This document shows, piece by piece, positions 44,479 to 53,958 of a DNA stretch of 64,000 nucleotides; within the stretch, counting starts at the first letter, position 1; every line of letters starts with the position of its first letter. The DNA lies in the NCBI RefSeq assembly GCF_022758885.1, contig NZ_JALEBH010000001.1, forward strand, positions 2,511,501 to 2,575,500, written 5' to 3'. The stretch comes from Sphingobium sp. BYY-5 (GTDB lineage Bacteria; Pseudomonadota; Alphaproteobacteria; Sphingomonadales; Sphingomonadaceae). A program made the translations under genes and the position numbers. The notes below the pieces were generated by a model. It did no database searches, was not told the origin of the DNA, and saw only the letters and a program-made list of their open reading frames with translations.

Positions 44479-46836
44479 TCAGAGCGGATTCCCGTTCTCG
44501 TCGCGCAGCACCTCGCGACGGCCGACATGGTTGGGCGCACCAACCAGCCCTTCCTCCTCCATCCGTTCGATGAGGCGCGCCGCGCTGTTGTAGCCGACGC
44601 GCAATTGCCGTTGCAGCCAGCTTGTCGACGCCTTCTGATTCTCGAACACAAGCTGGCAGGCCTTGCGGAAAAGCTGCGCGTCCGGGCTGTCATCGCCCAG
44701 GTCCACGCCATCGAGCGCGAAGCTGCCTTCCTCCGGCTCCTCGGTGACAGCGGAGATATAGTCGGGTTGCCCCTGCGCGCGCCAATGGTCGGCGACTACG
44801 CGCACTTCGTCATCGGACACGAAGGGACCGTGGACGCGCATCAGTCCCTTGCCGCCATGCATATAGAGCATGTCGCCCTTGCCCAGCAGTTGCTCGGCGC
44901 CCTGCTCGCCCAATATGGTGCGGCTGTCGATCTTGCTGGTCACGAAGAAGCTGATACGGGTCGGCAGGTTCGCCTTGATAACGCCGGTGATGACGTCGAC
45001 CGAAGGACGCTGCGTCGCCAGGATCAGGTGGATGCCCGCCGCACGGGCTTTCTGCGCCAAGCGCTGGATCAGGAATTCGACTTCCTTACCCGCCGTCATC
45101 ATCAGGTCGGCCAGCTCGTCCACCACCACCACGATCTGCGGCAGCGGCTGGAAATCGAGCTGTTCCTCCTCATAGATGGGCTTGCCGGTCTCAGGATCAT
45201 AGCCGGTCTGCACGCGGCGGCCAAGCGGCTTGCCCTTGGCCTTCGCCGCACGGACCTTCTCGTTGTAATTGGCGAGGTTGCGGACGGAGATGGACGCCAT
45301 CATGCGATAACGGTCCTCCATCTGCTCCACCGCCCATTTGAGCGCACGGATCGCCTTGGCCGGTTCGGTGACGACCGGAGAGAGCAGATGCGGAATGTCG
45401 TCATAGGTCGACAGTTCCAGCATCTTGGGGTCGATCATGATGAGGCGAAGCTGGTCCGGCGTCATGCGATAGAGCAGCGACAGGATCATCGCATTCAAGC
45501 CCACCGACTTGCCCGACCCGGTGGTGCCCGCGATCAGCAGATGCGGCATCGGCGCCAGGTCGGCGATGATCGGTTCACCGGAAATATTCTTGCCCAGAAT
45601 GATCGGCAGCGTCGCTTCCTGCGCGAACTGCTCCGACGTGATGAGTTCGCGGAAGGAGACGCCCTCCCGGTTTGCATTGGGCAGTTCGATGCCGATCACC
45701 GTGCGGCCCGGAATCGTCGCGACGCGGGCGGAAAGCGCCGACATGTTGCGGGCGATATCATCGGCCAGCGCGATCACCCGGCTTGCCTTGATGCCCGGCG
45801 CCGGCTCCAGCTCATACATGGTGACGACCGGGCCGGGCCGCACCTCGACGATATTGCCCTTCACATGGAAGTCGTCGAGCACGGATTCGAGCAGGCGGGC
45901 GTTCCGCTCCAGCGCCGCCTTGTCGATCTTGCCGCCCTGGCTGGCCGGAATCGGGTTGAGCAGGTCGGGCGAGGGGAGCGAGCTGTTGCCGAACAGGTCA
46001 TCCTGCGACACCGGCGCCATGGTGCGCTGCGCCGGCGCAGGCTTGGGTGCCTGGATGGTGATGGGCGGCTTCGGTTCGTTCGACACCTGCTTGCGCGGGG
46101 TGATGACCCGCTCGCCAGGTTCGTCATCCTCGCCATCTTCATCCGCCGCGGCCCCGCTGCCAAAGGGCAGGCTGGGGATCGGCAGGCTGAATTTCGGCAA
46201 TGTCGGGCGGCGCAGCGCGATGATCGGCTTTTCCAAAGCCAGGCTGCGATAACAGGTGAAGAGACCGGCGATCATCGCGATGCCGATCAGCACGCCCTTG
46301 ATCCATGGCGAGGCGACAGGCGCCTGCGCGGTCAGGCTCGCAATGCCCTTGGCCGTGACCAGGCCGATCACCCCGCCCCAACCGGCGGGCAGGCCGACCA
46401 GCGGATCGCTCTGGAACAGGGCCAGCGCGATGCCGATCAGGATGATACCGAACAGACATTTACCGAATTGCGCCTTCCACCCCGCCATGTCCTGATCGCC
46501 CCAGAGACGACGTGCAGTGATGGCCATCAGCGGCAGGATCAGTGCAACGGGCACGCCCAGCAGCCAGAGCAGGAAGTCGGCGGTCCAGGCGCCAGGCGCC
46601 TGCATGATATTGGCGACATGATCGCCCGCCACCGTGTTCATCGACGGATCGCTGGGGGCATAGCTCAGCAGCGCCAGCGCCAGGAACAGCGTCAGAAGCA
46701 AAAGCGCGATCGCGCCGATCAGCGCACCACTGCGGATCAGGCTGCGCTTCAGCATTTCGCGCCATTCCGGCGATCGTTTCACGGTGCGGCCGACGGCCAT
46801 ATAACTTGTTGTCCCCCAAATGTTCCAGATCGGCAC
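44479..46836 (-). CDS. ftsK: DNA translocase FtsK
   Basis: 785 residues from a GTG with GGAGG four bases upstream; an ATG at 46800 is the main alternative. Four N-terminal membrane segments (GALIGAIALLLLTLFLALALL and following), a Pro-rich linker, then the FtsK motor with Walker A GTTGSGKS and Walker B IVVVVDELADLMM, and a C-terminal gamma winged helix (YNSAARLIERMEEEGLVG). Couples division to chromosome segregation at the septum. Same-strand neighbours are the acetyltransferase and lolA. Confidence 0.95.
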   Translation of the reverse strand: MPIWNIWGTTSYMAVGRTVKRSPEWREMLKRSLIRSGALIGAIALLLLTLFLALALLSYAPSDPSMNTVAGDHVANIMQAPGAWTADFLLWLLGVPVALILPLMAITARRLWGDQDMAGWKAQFGKCLFGIILIGIALALFQSDPLVGLPAGWGGVIGLVTAKGIASLTAQAPVASPWIKGVLIGIAMIAGLFTCYRSLALEKPIIALRRPTLPKFSLPIPSLPFGSGAAADEDGEDDEPGERVITPRKQVSNEPKPPITIQAPKPAPAQRTMAPVSQDDLFGNSSLPSPDLLNPIPASQGGKIDKAALERNARLLESVLDDFHVKGNIVEVRPGPVVTMYELEPAPGIKASRVIALADDIARNMSALSARVATIPGRTVIGIELPNANREGVSFRELITSEQFAQEATLPIILGKNISGEPIIADLAPMPHLLIAGTTGSGKSVGLNAMILSLLYRMTPDQLRLIMIDPKMLELSTYDDIPHLLSPVVTEPAKAIRALKWAVEQMEDRYRMMASISVRNLANYNEKVRAAKAKGKPLGRRVQTGYDPETGKPIYEEEQLDFQPLPQIVVVVDELADLMMTAGKEVEFLIQRLAQKARAAGIHLILATQRPSVDVITGVIKANLPTRISFFVTSKIDSRTILGEQGAEQLLGKGDMLYMHGGKGLMRVHGPFVSDDEVRVVADHWRAQGQPDYISAVTEEPEEGSFALDGVDLGDDSPDAQLFRKACQLVFENQKASTSWLQRQLRVGYNSAARLIERMEEEGLVGAPNHVGRREVLRDENGNPL

Positions 46837-46894
46837 AATGCCTCCGGCGGTGACTCCCCGTCAAGCCTGCCGCCCTTCGGCTCGTCCCGAAGGA

Positions 46895-47377
46895 TCAGGA
46901 GGCGGCCAGCGCCGCCAGGGCATCACCATCCACCCGCTGCACCGTCCATTCGTCCATCGGCCGTGCGCCAAGCGTATGATAAAAGGCAATGGAAGGCGCG
47001 TTCCAGTCGAGCACCGACCATTCGAGCCGGGCGCAATCACGTTCGACCGCCAGTTGCGCGAGACGCGCGAGCAGCGCCTTGCCCGCGCCCAGTCCCCGCG
47101 TCTGCGGCAGGACGAACAGATCTTCGAGATAGATGCCGGGTCGCCCTTCGAAGGTCGAGAAATTGTGGAAGAACAGCGCGAAACCGATCGCCGCACCGTC
47201 ATGTTCCGCGATCAGCACCTCCGCCATCGGGCGCGGGCCAAACAGATAATGGGCCAGCCTTTCGCGGTCCGCCTTCACTGCATGGGCCAGTCGCTCATAG
47301 TCGGCCAGCGCGACGATGAAGTCATGAATGACGCCGATATCCCCGGCTACCGCTTCCCGAACGATGATCCCGCTCAT
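46895..47377 (-). CDS. GNAT N-acetyltransferase, diamine acetyltransferase-like
   Basis: 160 residues with the acetyl-CoA motif (YLEDLFVLPQTRGLGAGKALLARLA) and the C-terminal WNAPSIAFYHTLGA, close to the spermidine/spermine acetyltransferase pattern. Substrate uncertain. Start overlaps the stop of the DMT transporter (ATGA). Confidence 0.87.
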   Translation of the reverse strand: MSGIIVREAVAGDIGVIHDFIVALADYERLAHAVKADRERLAHYLFGPRPMAEVLIAEHDGAAIGFALFFHNFSTFEGRPGIYLEDLFVLPQTRGLGAGKALLARLAQLAVERDCARLEWSVLDWNAPSIAFYHTLGARPMDEWTVQRVDGDALAALAAS

Positions 47378-48291
47378 GCCGTTCCCGGTTCCACATGGGT
47401 TCCCTTATAATCGGCGCTCTCCGCCCGCTTTGAGCGCGCTGCGATAAGGCAACCCGTAACGATCAGCAATGCGCCCGCGACCGTCGTCACTGTCAACGTC
47501 TCGCCAAACACCAGCCAGCCGATGATCGCTGCCCAGACGAAGGCGCTATATTCAACCGGGATCAGCCGCTGCGCTTCTGTCCGGGCATAGGCCCAGGCCA
47601 GCGCCGCGAGCGAAGTGAAGGCCAGCGTTGCGGCCAGCAGAATGAGCGGGACGGCTTTGACCGGAGGAAGGATCGCCAGCATCGGCGCGCCCAGTGCGAA
47701 AACGCCCAACATGATGAGATGCTGGAAGAAAGCGACCTCGATCGGGGAAGCGACCTGCGCCTGCTGCCGCTGGATGATGAGGTTCCAGGCGAAGAGCATG
47801 GCCGACGCCAGCACCGCCAGAGCGCCCAGCAGCGCATTCCCGTCATAATCGCCGCGCACCCGTCCGGAGAGGATCACGGCAACGCCCACCAGTCCCAACA
47901 GCGACGCGCCGATCGCCTGCCGCCCGACCTTTTCCTTGAGCAGCAGCGCGGCGAGGTAGAGGGCGATGAGCGGTGCGATAAAGGACAGCGCGATGGCTTC
48001 GGCCAGCGGCAGCCGCATGAGCGCCCAGAAGAAGAGCGCCGCCATCACCGCCACCACCACCCCGCGCAGCAGATGGATGCGCAGCACCGCCCGCGTCGGC
48101 CAGCGCTGGCGGGTCAGCAGCATCAATAGGAAGCCCAGCACACTGCCCGTCACCGCGCGCCAGAACAAGGCGTTGTAAAGGCCCACGGAAAGGCTCAGCC
48201 CCTTCATCGCCGCATCCATCACGGAAAACAGCGCGACGCCCAGGCAGCAAATAGCAAAGGGAATTGCAATAGCGCGAGCAGGCGCGTTCAT
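47374..48291 (-). CDS. DMT-superfamily (EamA) inner-membrane transporter
   Basis: 305 residues from the ATG at 48291; the open frame extends upstream into ispG but only with Arg-rich, non-membrane sequence. About ten hydrophobic segments in two EamA repeats (VALFSVMDAAMKG, SFIAPLIALYLAALLLKEKV; VEYSAFVWAAIIGWLVFGE). Probable metabolite exporter; substrate unknown. Starts 17 bases after ispG and overlaps the acetyltransferase gene, forming an ispG-transporter-acetyltransferase operon. Confidence 0.88.
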   Translation of the reverse strand: MNAPARAIAIPFAICCLGVALFSVMDAAMKGLSLSVGLYNALFWRAVTGSVLGFLLMLLTRQRWPTRAVLRIHLLRGVVVAVMAALFFWALMRLPLAEAIALSFIAPLIALYLAALLLKEKVGRQAIGASLLGLVGVAVILSGRVRGDYDGNALLGALAVLASAMLFAWNLIIQRQQAQVASPIEVAFFQHLIMLGVFALGAPMLAILPPVKAVPLILLAATLAFTSLAALAWAYARTEAQRLIPVEYSAFVWAAIIGWLVFGETLTVTTVAGALLIVTGCLIAARSKRAESADYKGTHVEPGTA

Positions 48292-48307
48292 GGCCCGGCC
48301 GTCCCGT

Positions 48308-49468
48308 CTATTCCGCCGCCTCGACCTTGCCCGCGTCCGTCGTTTCGGCCTCAAGATTGGCGGCCTCGATCTCTGCGGCCTTCGCCTCGACCAGCTTCAC
48401 GATATGGTCGACCATATCGGCGTCCTGGATCGTGTGGTCGGTGACACCCGACAGATAGACCATATGCTTGCCATTGCCACCGCCGGTCAGGCCGATGTCG
48501 GTTTCGCGCGCCTCACCCGGACCATTGACGACGCAGCCCAGCACCGAAAGTGACAAGGGCGTGTTGATGTGCTGGAGCCGTTCCTCCAGCGCCTGGACGG
48601 TACGGATCACATTGAATCCCTGGCGCGCGCAGGACGGGCAGGAAATGATCTTGACCCCGCGCGTACGGATGCCGAGCGACTTCAATATCTCGTAACCGAC
48701 CCGCACTTCCTCTTCGGGTTCGGCCGAAAGGGAGACGCGGATGGTGTCGCCGATACCGGCCCAGAGCAGGTTGCCGATGCCGATCGCGCTCTTCACCGTG
48801 CCGCCGATCAGCCCGCCCGCCTCGGTGATGCCCAAGTGCAGCGGGCAGTCCACCGCGTCGGCAAGCTGCATATAGGCAGCGACTGCAAGGAAGACGTCGC
48901 TGGCCTTCACCGCGACCTTATATTCGTGGAAATCCTGGTCCTGCAGCAGCTTGATATGGTCGAGCGCGCTTTCGACCAGCGCCTCCGGGCAAGGCTCGCC
49001 ATATTTTTCCAGCAGGTCCTTTTCCAGGCTCCCGGCGTTGACGCCGATGCGGATCGAACAGCCATTGGCCTTGGCCGCGTCGACCACTTCCTTCACCCGC
49101 GCTTCGCTGCCGATATTGCCCGGATTGATCCGCAGACAGGCGGCGCCCGCATCGGCGGCTTCCAGCGCGCGCTTATAGTGGAAATGGATGTCCGCGACGA
49201 TCGGCACGCGCACGGCGCGGACGATCTGCTTCAGCGCAACGGTCGATTCTTCATCGGGGCAGGAGACGCGGATGATGTCGACACCCGCCTCCTCGCAGCG
49301 GCGGATCTGGTCGATCGTCGCCTTGACGTCATGGGTCAGCGTGTTGGTCATGGTCTGGACCGTGACCGGGGCGCCGCCACCGACGGGGACGTTGCCGACC
49401 ATGATCTGCCGCGACTGCCGCCGCGCGATGTCGCGCCAGGGGCGCAGGCCGGGATTATGATCGGACAT
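48308..49468 (-). CDS. ispG: 4-hydroxy-3-methylbut-2-en-1-yl diphosphate synthase
   Basis: 386 residues. [4Fe-4S] ligands visible in [13 protein letters not shown] and [10 protein letters not shown], plus conserved [12 protein letters not shown] and RINPGNIGS. The C-terminal tail ([20 protein letters not shown]) is an acidic extension. Penultimate step of the MEP isoprenoid pathway. A hairpin with a T-run sits directly before its ATG. Confidence 0.95.
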   Translation of the reverse strand: MSDHNPGLRPWRDIARRQSRQIMVGNVPVGGGAPVTVQTMTNTLTHDVKATIDQIRRCEEAGVDIIRVSCPDEESTVALKQIVRAVRVPIVADIHFHYKRALEAADAGAACLRINPGNIGSEARVKEVVDAAKANGCSIRIGVNAGSLEKDLLEKYGEPCPEALVESALDHIKLLQDQDFHEYKVAVKASDVFLAVAAYMQLADAVDCPLHLGITEAGGLIGGTVKSAIGIGNLLWAGIGDTIRVSLSAEPEEEVRVGYEILKSLGIRTRGVKIISCPSCARQGFNVIRTVQALEERLQHINTPLSLSVLGCVVNGPGEARETDIGLTGGGNGKHMVYLSGVTDHTIQDADMVDHIVKLVEAKAAEIEAANLEAETTDAGKVEAAE

Positions 49469-49469
49469 G

Positions 49470-49499
49470 AAAAAGGGGCTCCGTAAGCTACGAAGCCCC
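49470..49499 (-). terminator. Terminator-like hairpin abutting the ispG start codon
   Basis: On the minus strand GGGGCT ... AGCCCC encloses a loop and is followed by TTTTT, ending one base before the ispG ATG. It can end the transcript from the FadL-type gene, and the descending arm (GGAGCCCC) contains the only visible ispG ribosome site. Confidence 0.65.
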
Positions 49500-49535
49500 T
49501 ATAGGGATTTTTGGCTTCGGTTAGAAGCGTCCCGG

Positions 49536-50834
49536 TTAGAAACGAAGAGTCATCGATGCGGCGACCTGGTCGGCATTACCGCTGGTCTGCGCCAAGGTCG
49601 TCGCGGTGACGGTCGCGGGCGAGGGATAATAGCTGTCCGGACGGATGATGTTCGCCTTCTCGACGAAGGTGTGGGCGTAGCTGACATTGAGCGCCATGGA
49701 ATCCGACATGTTCCAGGTTGCGCCGCCGGTCAGCCACACACGGTCGCCATCCGGCACGCGGGTCGTCAGATGCTGCGGGTTGGTGGGCGTGCGGTCGAAC
49801 ATGGTGCCGGCGCGAAGGGTCAGCGCGGGGCTGACATCATATTCGCCGCCCAGGCTGACCGAATAGCTGTCCTTATAATCCAGTTCCTTGGTGGTGGTGC
49901 CGGTGGCGGAGGTAACGGCGATCCCCTTGAACTTCGACCAGTTATACCATTTGCCGGTAATCATCGCGCGCAGATTGGGCGTCAGCTTGTGCATCATGCT
50001 GACGGTGACGATATCGGGCAGGTCCAGCGGCGCGGTCGCCGCGAAATCCCCGTTGGCGGCGGCGAGCGGGCCAAGCAGGCCGGAGATGCTCTGGGTGCCG
50101 GCCAGTTTATGGCTGATGCCGGAGCGGTAATGGACGCCGAAATTGGTGTCGCCCGTGGTATAGAAAAGCCCCGCGTTCCAGCCGACCGACCAGTCGTCGC
50201 CCTTCAGGCTGGTGAACCCGTCGGCGAGCAGCGGCGAAAGCTGCGGCAACGCATTGGTCAGCGTCACCTTCACATATTGTACATCCACACCGCCGCCGAT
50301 CGACAGATTGTCGGTCAGCTTATAGGCGGCCGAAGGCTGGATATTATAGGTTTTGAGGTTGGTGTAGAGCGAGTCATACCGACCGAAGAAATCATCGTCA
50401 TAATCGAGCTTGAGGCCGAAGGGCGCATTGACGCCCAGTCCAAGCCACAGCCGATCCGTGACCTGCGCACTGGCATAGAAGCTCGGCACCGGAATGACGC
50501 TTTCAAACGGATTGCCGCCATCACCGCCATTTACCGGCGCCCGCACGGGACTGCCCGGAATGGTGCGGCTCGATCCGCGATTGGTCTGGTGCGCGAAGGG
50601 CATCAACGCCGACGCGCCGATCGAGGTCTGGATACCCGATAGCTGCGTCATCGCGGCCGGATTGAAATAGATGGTCGACGGGTCGTCACCCGCCGCTGCG
50701 CCACCGGACAGGGCGCGGCCGGTTTCGATCGGCGATTGTTCCTGCAGGTAGAAGCCACCGGCAAAGGCAGGGATCGGCGCGGCCAACGCCCCGGTGACAA
50801 GGAAAAAACGGCTAAGGCGGCGGCTAAGGAACAT
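49536..50834 (-). CDS. FadL/OmpP1-type outer-membrane transporter
   Basis: 432 residues from the ATG at 50834 (GAGGA six bases upstream). Signal peptide (SRFFLVTGALAAPIPAFA), then the FadL N-terminal hatch GGFYLQEQSPIETGRALSGGAAAGDDPSTIYFNPAAMTQLSG and a beta-barrel with a C-terminal aromatic residue (MTLRF). Transports long-chain fatty acids or other hydrophobic compounds across the outer membrane. Single transcription unit followed by the hairpin before ispG. Confidence 0.92.
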   Translation of the reverse strand: MFLSRRLSRFFLVTGALAAPIPAFAGGFYLQEQSPIETGRALSGGAAAGDDPSTIYFNPAAMTQLSGIQTSIGASALMPFAHQTNRGSSRTIPGSPVRAPVNGGDGGNPFESVIPVPSFYASAQVTDRLWLGLGVNAPFGLKLDYDDDFFGRYDSLYTNLKTYNIQPSAAYKLTDNLSIGGGVDVQYVKVTLTNALPQLSPLLADGFTSLKGDDWSVGWNAGLFYTTGDTNFGVHYRSGISHKLAGTQSISGLLGPLAAANGDFAATAPLDLPDIVTVSMMHKLTPNLRAMITGKWYNWSKFKGIAVTSATGTTTKELDYKDSYSVSLGGEYDVSPALTLRAGTMFDRTPTNPQHLTTRVPDGDRVWLTGGATWNMSDSMALNVSYAHTFVEKANIIRPDSYYPSPATVTATTLAQTSGNADQVAASMTLRF

Positions 50835-51244
50835 GGCAAATCCTCTGCTAATAGCGACTCTTCTCATGCCGGATGGCGCTGCTCCAACGCGCCAACCCGG
50901 TTTAGGAGCCATGCGACTTATCAAAGATGCCGCTAATTTCCAGTGTCACACCGGGGAAATTGGCCGCTTTTACCGGGCGATTCGACGATCGGCATCGGGC
51001 GGACGCTACGGCGTCGAGCAAAAATTCATTTACAAAAAAGCAAAAAAAAGCCGCCCTGAAGGCGGCTAAAGTTTTTAGGAGAGGATGCCTGAAAGGCCCA
51101 TTCTTTTTGCAGTGCAGCGCCGATTGTCGCAAATGCGAAACAGGAAACCATGATTGCGTTTCCTGCAATCGTTCGCAAAAGCCCTGCTTTCCCTAGAGGA
51201 AAAGTTGCATCCAGAAACGATAGCGATACCAGAAATTTCTGTTT
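50835..51244. other. Interval between the FadL-type gene and the phosphohexomutase gene
   Basis: 410 bases, holding the small-RNA-like element at 51042-51156. An open frame continues upstream of the FadL start (to 50924) but lacks signal-peptide character. No other supported feature. Confidence 0.5.
51042..51156 (-). ncRNA. Small-RNA-like element B, paralogue of 44325-44466
   Basis: Leftward: ATCATGG at 51154, TTCGCATTTGCG, the block GGGCCTTTCAGGCATCCTCT continuing CCTAAAAACTTT, then a perfect stem AGCCGCC-TTCA-GGGCGGCT-like hairpin and eight T (51049-51042). A TTGCGA with 17-base spacing to AATCAT just upstream could be its promoter. It lies between two leftward genes with no reason for strong conservation otherwise. 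Confidence 0.68.
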
Positions 51245-52621
51245 TCAAGGCATGACCAGCCTTATCAGGCCCGAATCAGCAAGCTGCGAATCAATCTGGG
51301 CCAATAGTCGGGCCAAGGCCGCCTGATCGGCCGCCTCGGCTCGCGCAACCAGGGCCGCCTGGGTATTCGATGCGCGGAGCAGCCACCAGCCGTCCGCCGT
51401 CTGCACACGCGCCCCGTCAATATCACACAGATCCGCTCCGGCCGCGCGCAACCGGGCGAGCACTTCCTCCACCACCGCGAACTTGCGCGGCTCAGGCACC
51501 GGAAAACGCAGTTCGGGCGTGATGACGCTGACCGGCAAGGCGTCACAGAGCGCGGTGACGCTTTGCCCTAGCGCCGACACGAGGCGGATCAAGCGAATGG
51601 CGGCATAGAGACCATCGTCATAGCCGGGATAATCGTCGGCGAAGAAGAGATGGCCGGTGGTCTCCCCACCCAGGGGACTGCCAATCTGCTTCATTCTGGA
51701 TTTGATATGGCTGTGGCCGGTCTTCCACATATCCGGTCTGCCACCCAATGCGGCGATGCGATCGAACAGCGTCTGGCTGGCCTTCACATCCGCGACAATC
51801 GGCGCGCCGGGGCGTTTTTTGAGCACATCCTGCGCGAATAGTCCGAGCAGTTGATCGCCGGCGATCGTCCGCCCCTTCCCGTCCACCACGCCGATCCGGT
51901 CGCCGTCGCCGTCGAAAGCCACACCGAAATCGAGTTGCTTCTCAAGGACAAGCCTATGCAGGTCGGCCAGATTTCGTTCCTCGGAAGGATCGGGATGATG
52001 ATTGGGGAAATGACCGTCTACTTGGGTGAAGAGCAGATGATGCTCACCGGGCAGGCGTTGCGTCAGTTTCTCCACCACCGGGCCGGCGGCGCCATTGCCC
52101 GCGTCCCAGCCGATGCGGCAGGCCGGACCATCAAATCCCTGCATCAGCCGCGCGGCATAGGCCTCCATGACCTCGACCGTCTCGACCCGACCCGCACCCG
52201 CTTCCCAATCGCCGGCCGCCGCCATGACGCCCAGGCGCTGGATGTCCGCGCCGAAAAAGGGTGCATGGCCCTGCACCAGCTTGAAGCCGTTCTGATCGCC
52301 GGGATTATGGCTGCCGGTTATCTGAATGGCGCCCTGCACGTCGCCGGTCGCTTCGGCATGATATAGCATAGGCGTCGGGCCAAGGCCGATCCGGCGCACA
52401 TCGATGCCGCTCCGGGTCAGCCCCTCGACCAGCGCATCCTCCAGCATCGGCGAACTCAGCCGGCCGTCATAGCCCACCGCGACGCGCTTTCCCCCGGCGC
52501 GCGCGATCACCGTGCCAAAACTGCGGCCAAGCGCCCAGGCATCGGCGGCATGAAGCGTTTCGCCCACCGTGCCGCGCAGATCATAGTCGCGCAGCAGCGT
52601 CGGGTCGAAGCGATGGGTCAT
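51245..52621 (-). CDS. Phosphomannomutase/phosphoglucomutase
   Basis: 458 residues. Phosphoserine loop ITGSHNPGDQNGFK, metal loop FDGDGDRIGVVDG, sugar-binding GGETTGHLFFADDYPGYDDG. Interconverts hexose-1- and hexose-6-phosphates for lipopolysaccharide and exopolysaccharide precursors. Last gene of an overlapping unit mipZ - J-domain protein - mutase. Confidence 0.94.
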   Translation of the reverse strand: MTHRFDPTLLRDYDLRGTVGETLHAADAWALGRSFGTVIARAGGKRVAVGYDGRLSSPMLEDALVEGLTRSGIDVRRIGLGPTPMLYHAEATGDVQGAIQITGSHNPGDQNGFKLVQGHAPFFGADIQRLGVMAAAGDWEAGAGRVETVEVMEAYAARLMQGFDGPACRIGWDAGNGAAGPVVEKLTQRLPGEHHLLFTQVDGHFPNHHPDPSEERNLADLHRLVLEKQLDFGVAFDGDGDRIGVVDGKGRTIAGDQLLGLFAQDVLKKRPGAPIVADVKASQTLFDRIAALGGRPDMWKTGHSHIKSRMKQIGSPLGGETTGHLFFADDYPGYDDGLYAAIRLIRLVSALGQSVTALCDALPVSVITPELRFPVPEPRKFAVVEEVLARLRAAGADLCDIDGARVQTADGWWLLRASNTQAALVARAEAADQAALARLLAQIDSQLADSGLIRLVMP

Positions 52622-53043
52622 CGCTGTTTCTGGTCTGCGAGCAACAGGTCGCGCGCCGCATTGATCTGCGCGGCCAATGCCTCGGTCCCGCCCTTGTCGG
52701 GGTGGACCGACGCGATCAGGCGGCGATGCGCGGCGCGGATCGCCTTGGCGTCGGCATCGGGCGCAACGCCCAGCAACGCCCGCGCCCTGGCCACCTCATC
52801 CGCGCGCGGCGGCACAGCCGGGCGTTTGCCCGGCCTGCTTTTGGCATTCCCCTGTTTGACGAAAAAAAACGCTGCGCCGATCAGCAGGGGCGCGCCGATC
52901 ACCGGCTTGCCCTTGGCCGCCAGTACCGCGCCCACCAACGCCGCGCCCAACGCCATGCCATCCTTGGCCGTCATGCGTTGCAGCCTTCCCGTCCAGATCA
53001 GCCAGATCGCAAGTCCGGCCAGCAGCAGCGCGAGCGCGCCCAT
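52618..53043 (-). CDS. Membrane-anchored J-domain (DnaJ-like) protein
   Basis: 141 residues: hydrophobic N-terminus (ALALLLAGLAIWLIW and LIGAAFFFV), then a short J-domain with HPD in RLIASVHPDKGGTEALAAQINAARD. Layout as in Tim14/Pam18-like proteins that recruit Hsp70 to a membrane. Overlaps mipZ (TGATG) upstream and the mutase (ATGA) downstream. Confidence 0.85.
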   Translation of the reverse strand: MGALALLLAGLAIWLIWTGRLQRMTAKDGMALGAALVGAVLAAKGKPVIGAPLLIGAAFFFVKQGNAKSRPGKRPAVPPRADEVARARALLGVAPDADAKAIRAAHRRLIASVHPDKGGTEALAAQINAARDLLLADQKQR

Positions 53044-53849
53044 CAGGCAGCGCCGAGCAGGTCCATCGAGGCCACGCCCTCGCGGGTCGGCAGGGCCAAG
53101 CCCGCCACCATCTCGCGCAGTTCCTGCCGCGCGGCGATATGGCTGACGCCCAGTTCGCCCAGATGCCCCTTGTCGAGCAGAGTCAGTCCCGACGGGAAAA
53201 GCTCACGGAAGATAACCCGTTCCGACAGGCCGGGAATCACGCGGAATCCAACGCGGCGGGACAATTCCATCAGCGCGTCACCCACGCGCTTCTTGTTGCG
53301 CGCATCATGATGCTGGACGCGGTTGCGCAGCACCACCCAGTCGATCGACACGCCATCGGCCTTGGCGCGGGTCTTGCGCGCTTCGAAGATCAATTCGGAA
53401 TAGAAGGACAGGCGGCGGACCTTGAAGGTTTCAGCGTCCACCTGGCCGATCAGGTCGAAATCGACAAAGCTGTCGTTCATCGGCGTCACCAACGTATTGG
53501 CGCGCGCGGCCATGTGGCGCGCCATGGCATCGTCACGGCCGGGCGTGTCGACGATCAGGAAGTCCTTGCCCGCCGACACCATTGCCGCTTCTTCCTCCAG
53601 CGCGTCGATACTGTCCCCCTTGAGCACCGCAAAAGCGGGCGCGGACAGATCGATGCTGCGACGGCGCGCGGTTTCGGCGCGATTTTCCATATAGCGGGTG
53701 ACGGTGCGCTGGCGCGGGTCAAGGTCGATCATGCCGACCTCATGGCCCAGCGCCGTCAGGGCAATGGCAGTGTGAACCGCCGTCGTCGACTTGCCCGTGC
53801 CGCCCTTTTCATTGGCGAAGACGATGAGATGCGGCTGCGGATTCGCCAT
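53043..53849 (-). CDS. mipZ: Division-plane positioning ATPase MipZ
   Basis: 268 residues of the ParA/MinD superfamily: deviant Walker A FANEKGGTGKST, switch DLDPRQRTVTRY, Walker B LIVDTPGRDD, and the MipZ-specific NDSFVDFDLIGQVD and RNRVQHHDARNKKRV. In alphaproteobacteria it forms a gradient from the ParB-bound origin and inhibits FtsZ near the poles. It lies about 3 kb from the predicted origin. Confidence 0.94.
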   Translation of the reverse strand: MANPQPHLIVFANEKGGTGKSTTAVHTAIALTALGHEVGMIDLDPRQRTVTRYMENRAETARRRSIDLSAPAFAVLKGDSIDALEEEAAMVSAGKDFLIVDTPGRDDAMARHMAARANTLVTPMNDSFVDFDLIGQVDAETFKVRRLSFYSELIFEARKTRAKADGVSIDWVVLRNRVQHHDARNKKRVGDALMELSRRVGFRVIPGLSERVIFRELFPSGLTLLDKGHLGELGVSHIAARQELREMVAGLALPTREGVASMDLLGAA

Positions 53850-53958
53850 CGGACCTTGATAACCCCGTTGTTTGTCGCAATGTTTGTTGACGGTCGCGCC
53901 GACACAAGCCTAGCAGGACGCCCCATATTTCCCTGCCCTTATCGGAGCCATTCCTCCC

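Noticed and set aside
44527..47319. 930-codon frame opposite ftsK and the acetyltransferase
   Set aside because: Antisense shadow with biased composition.
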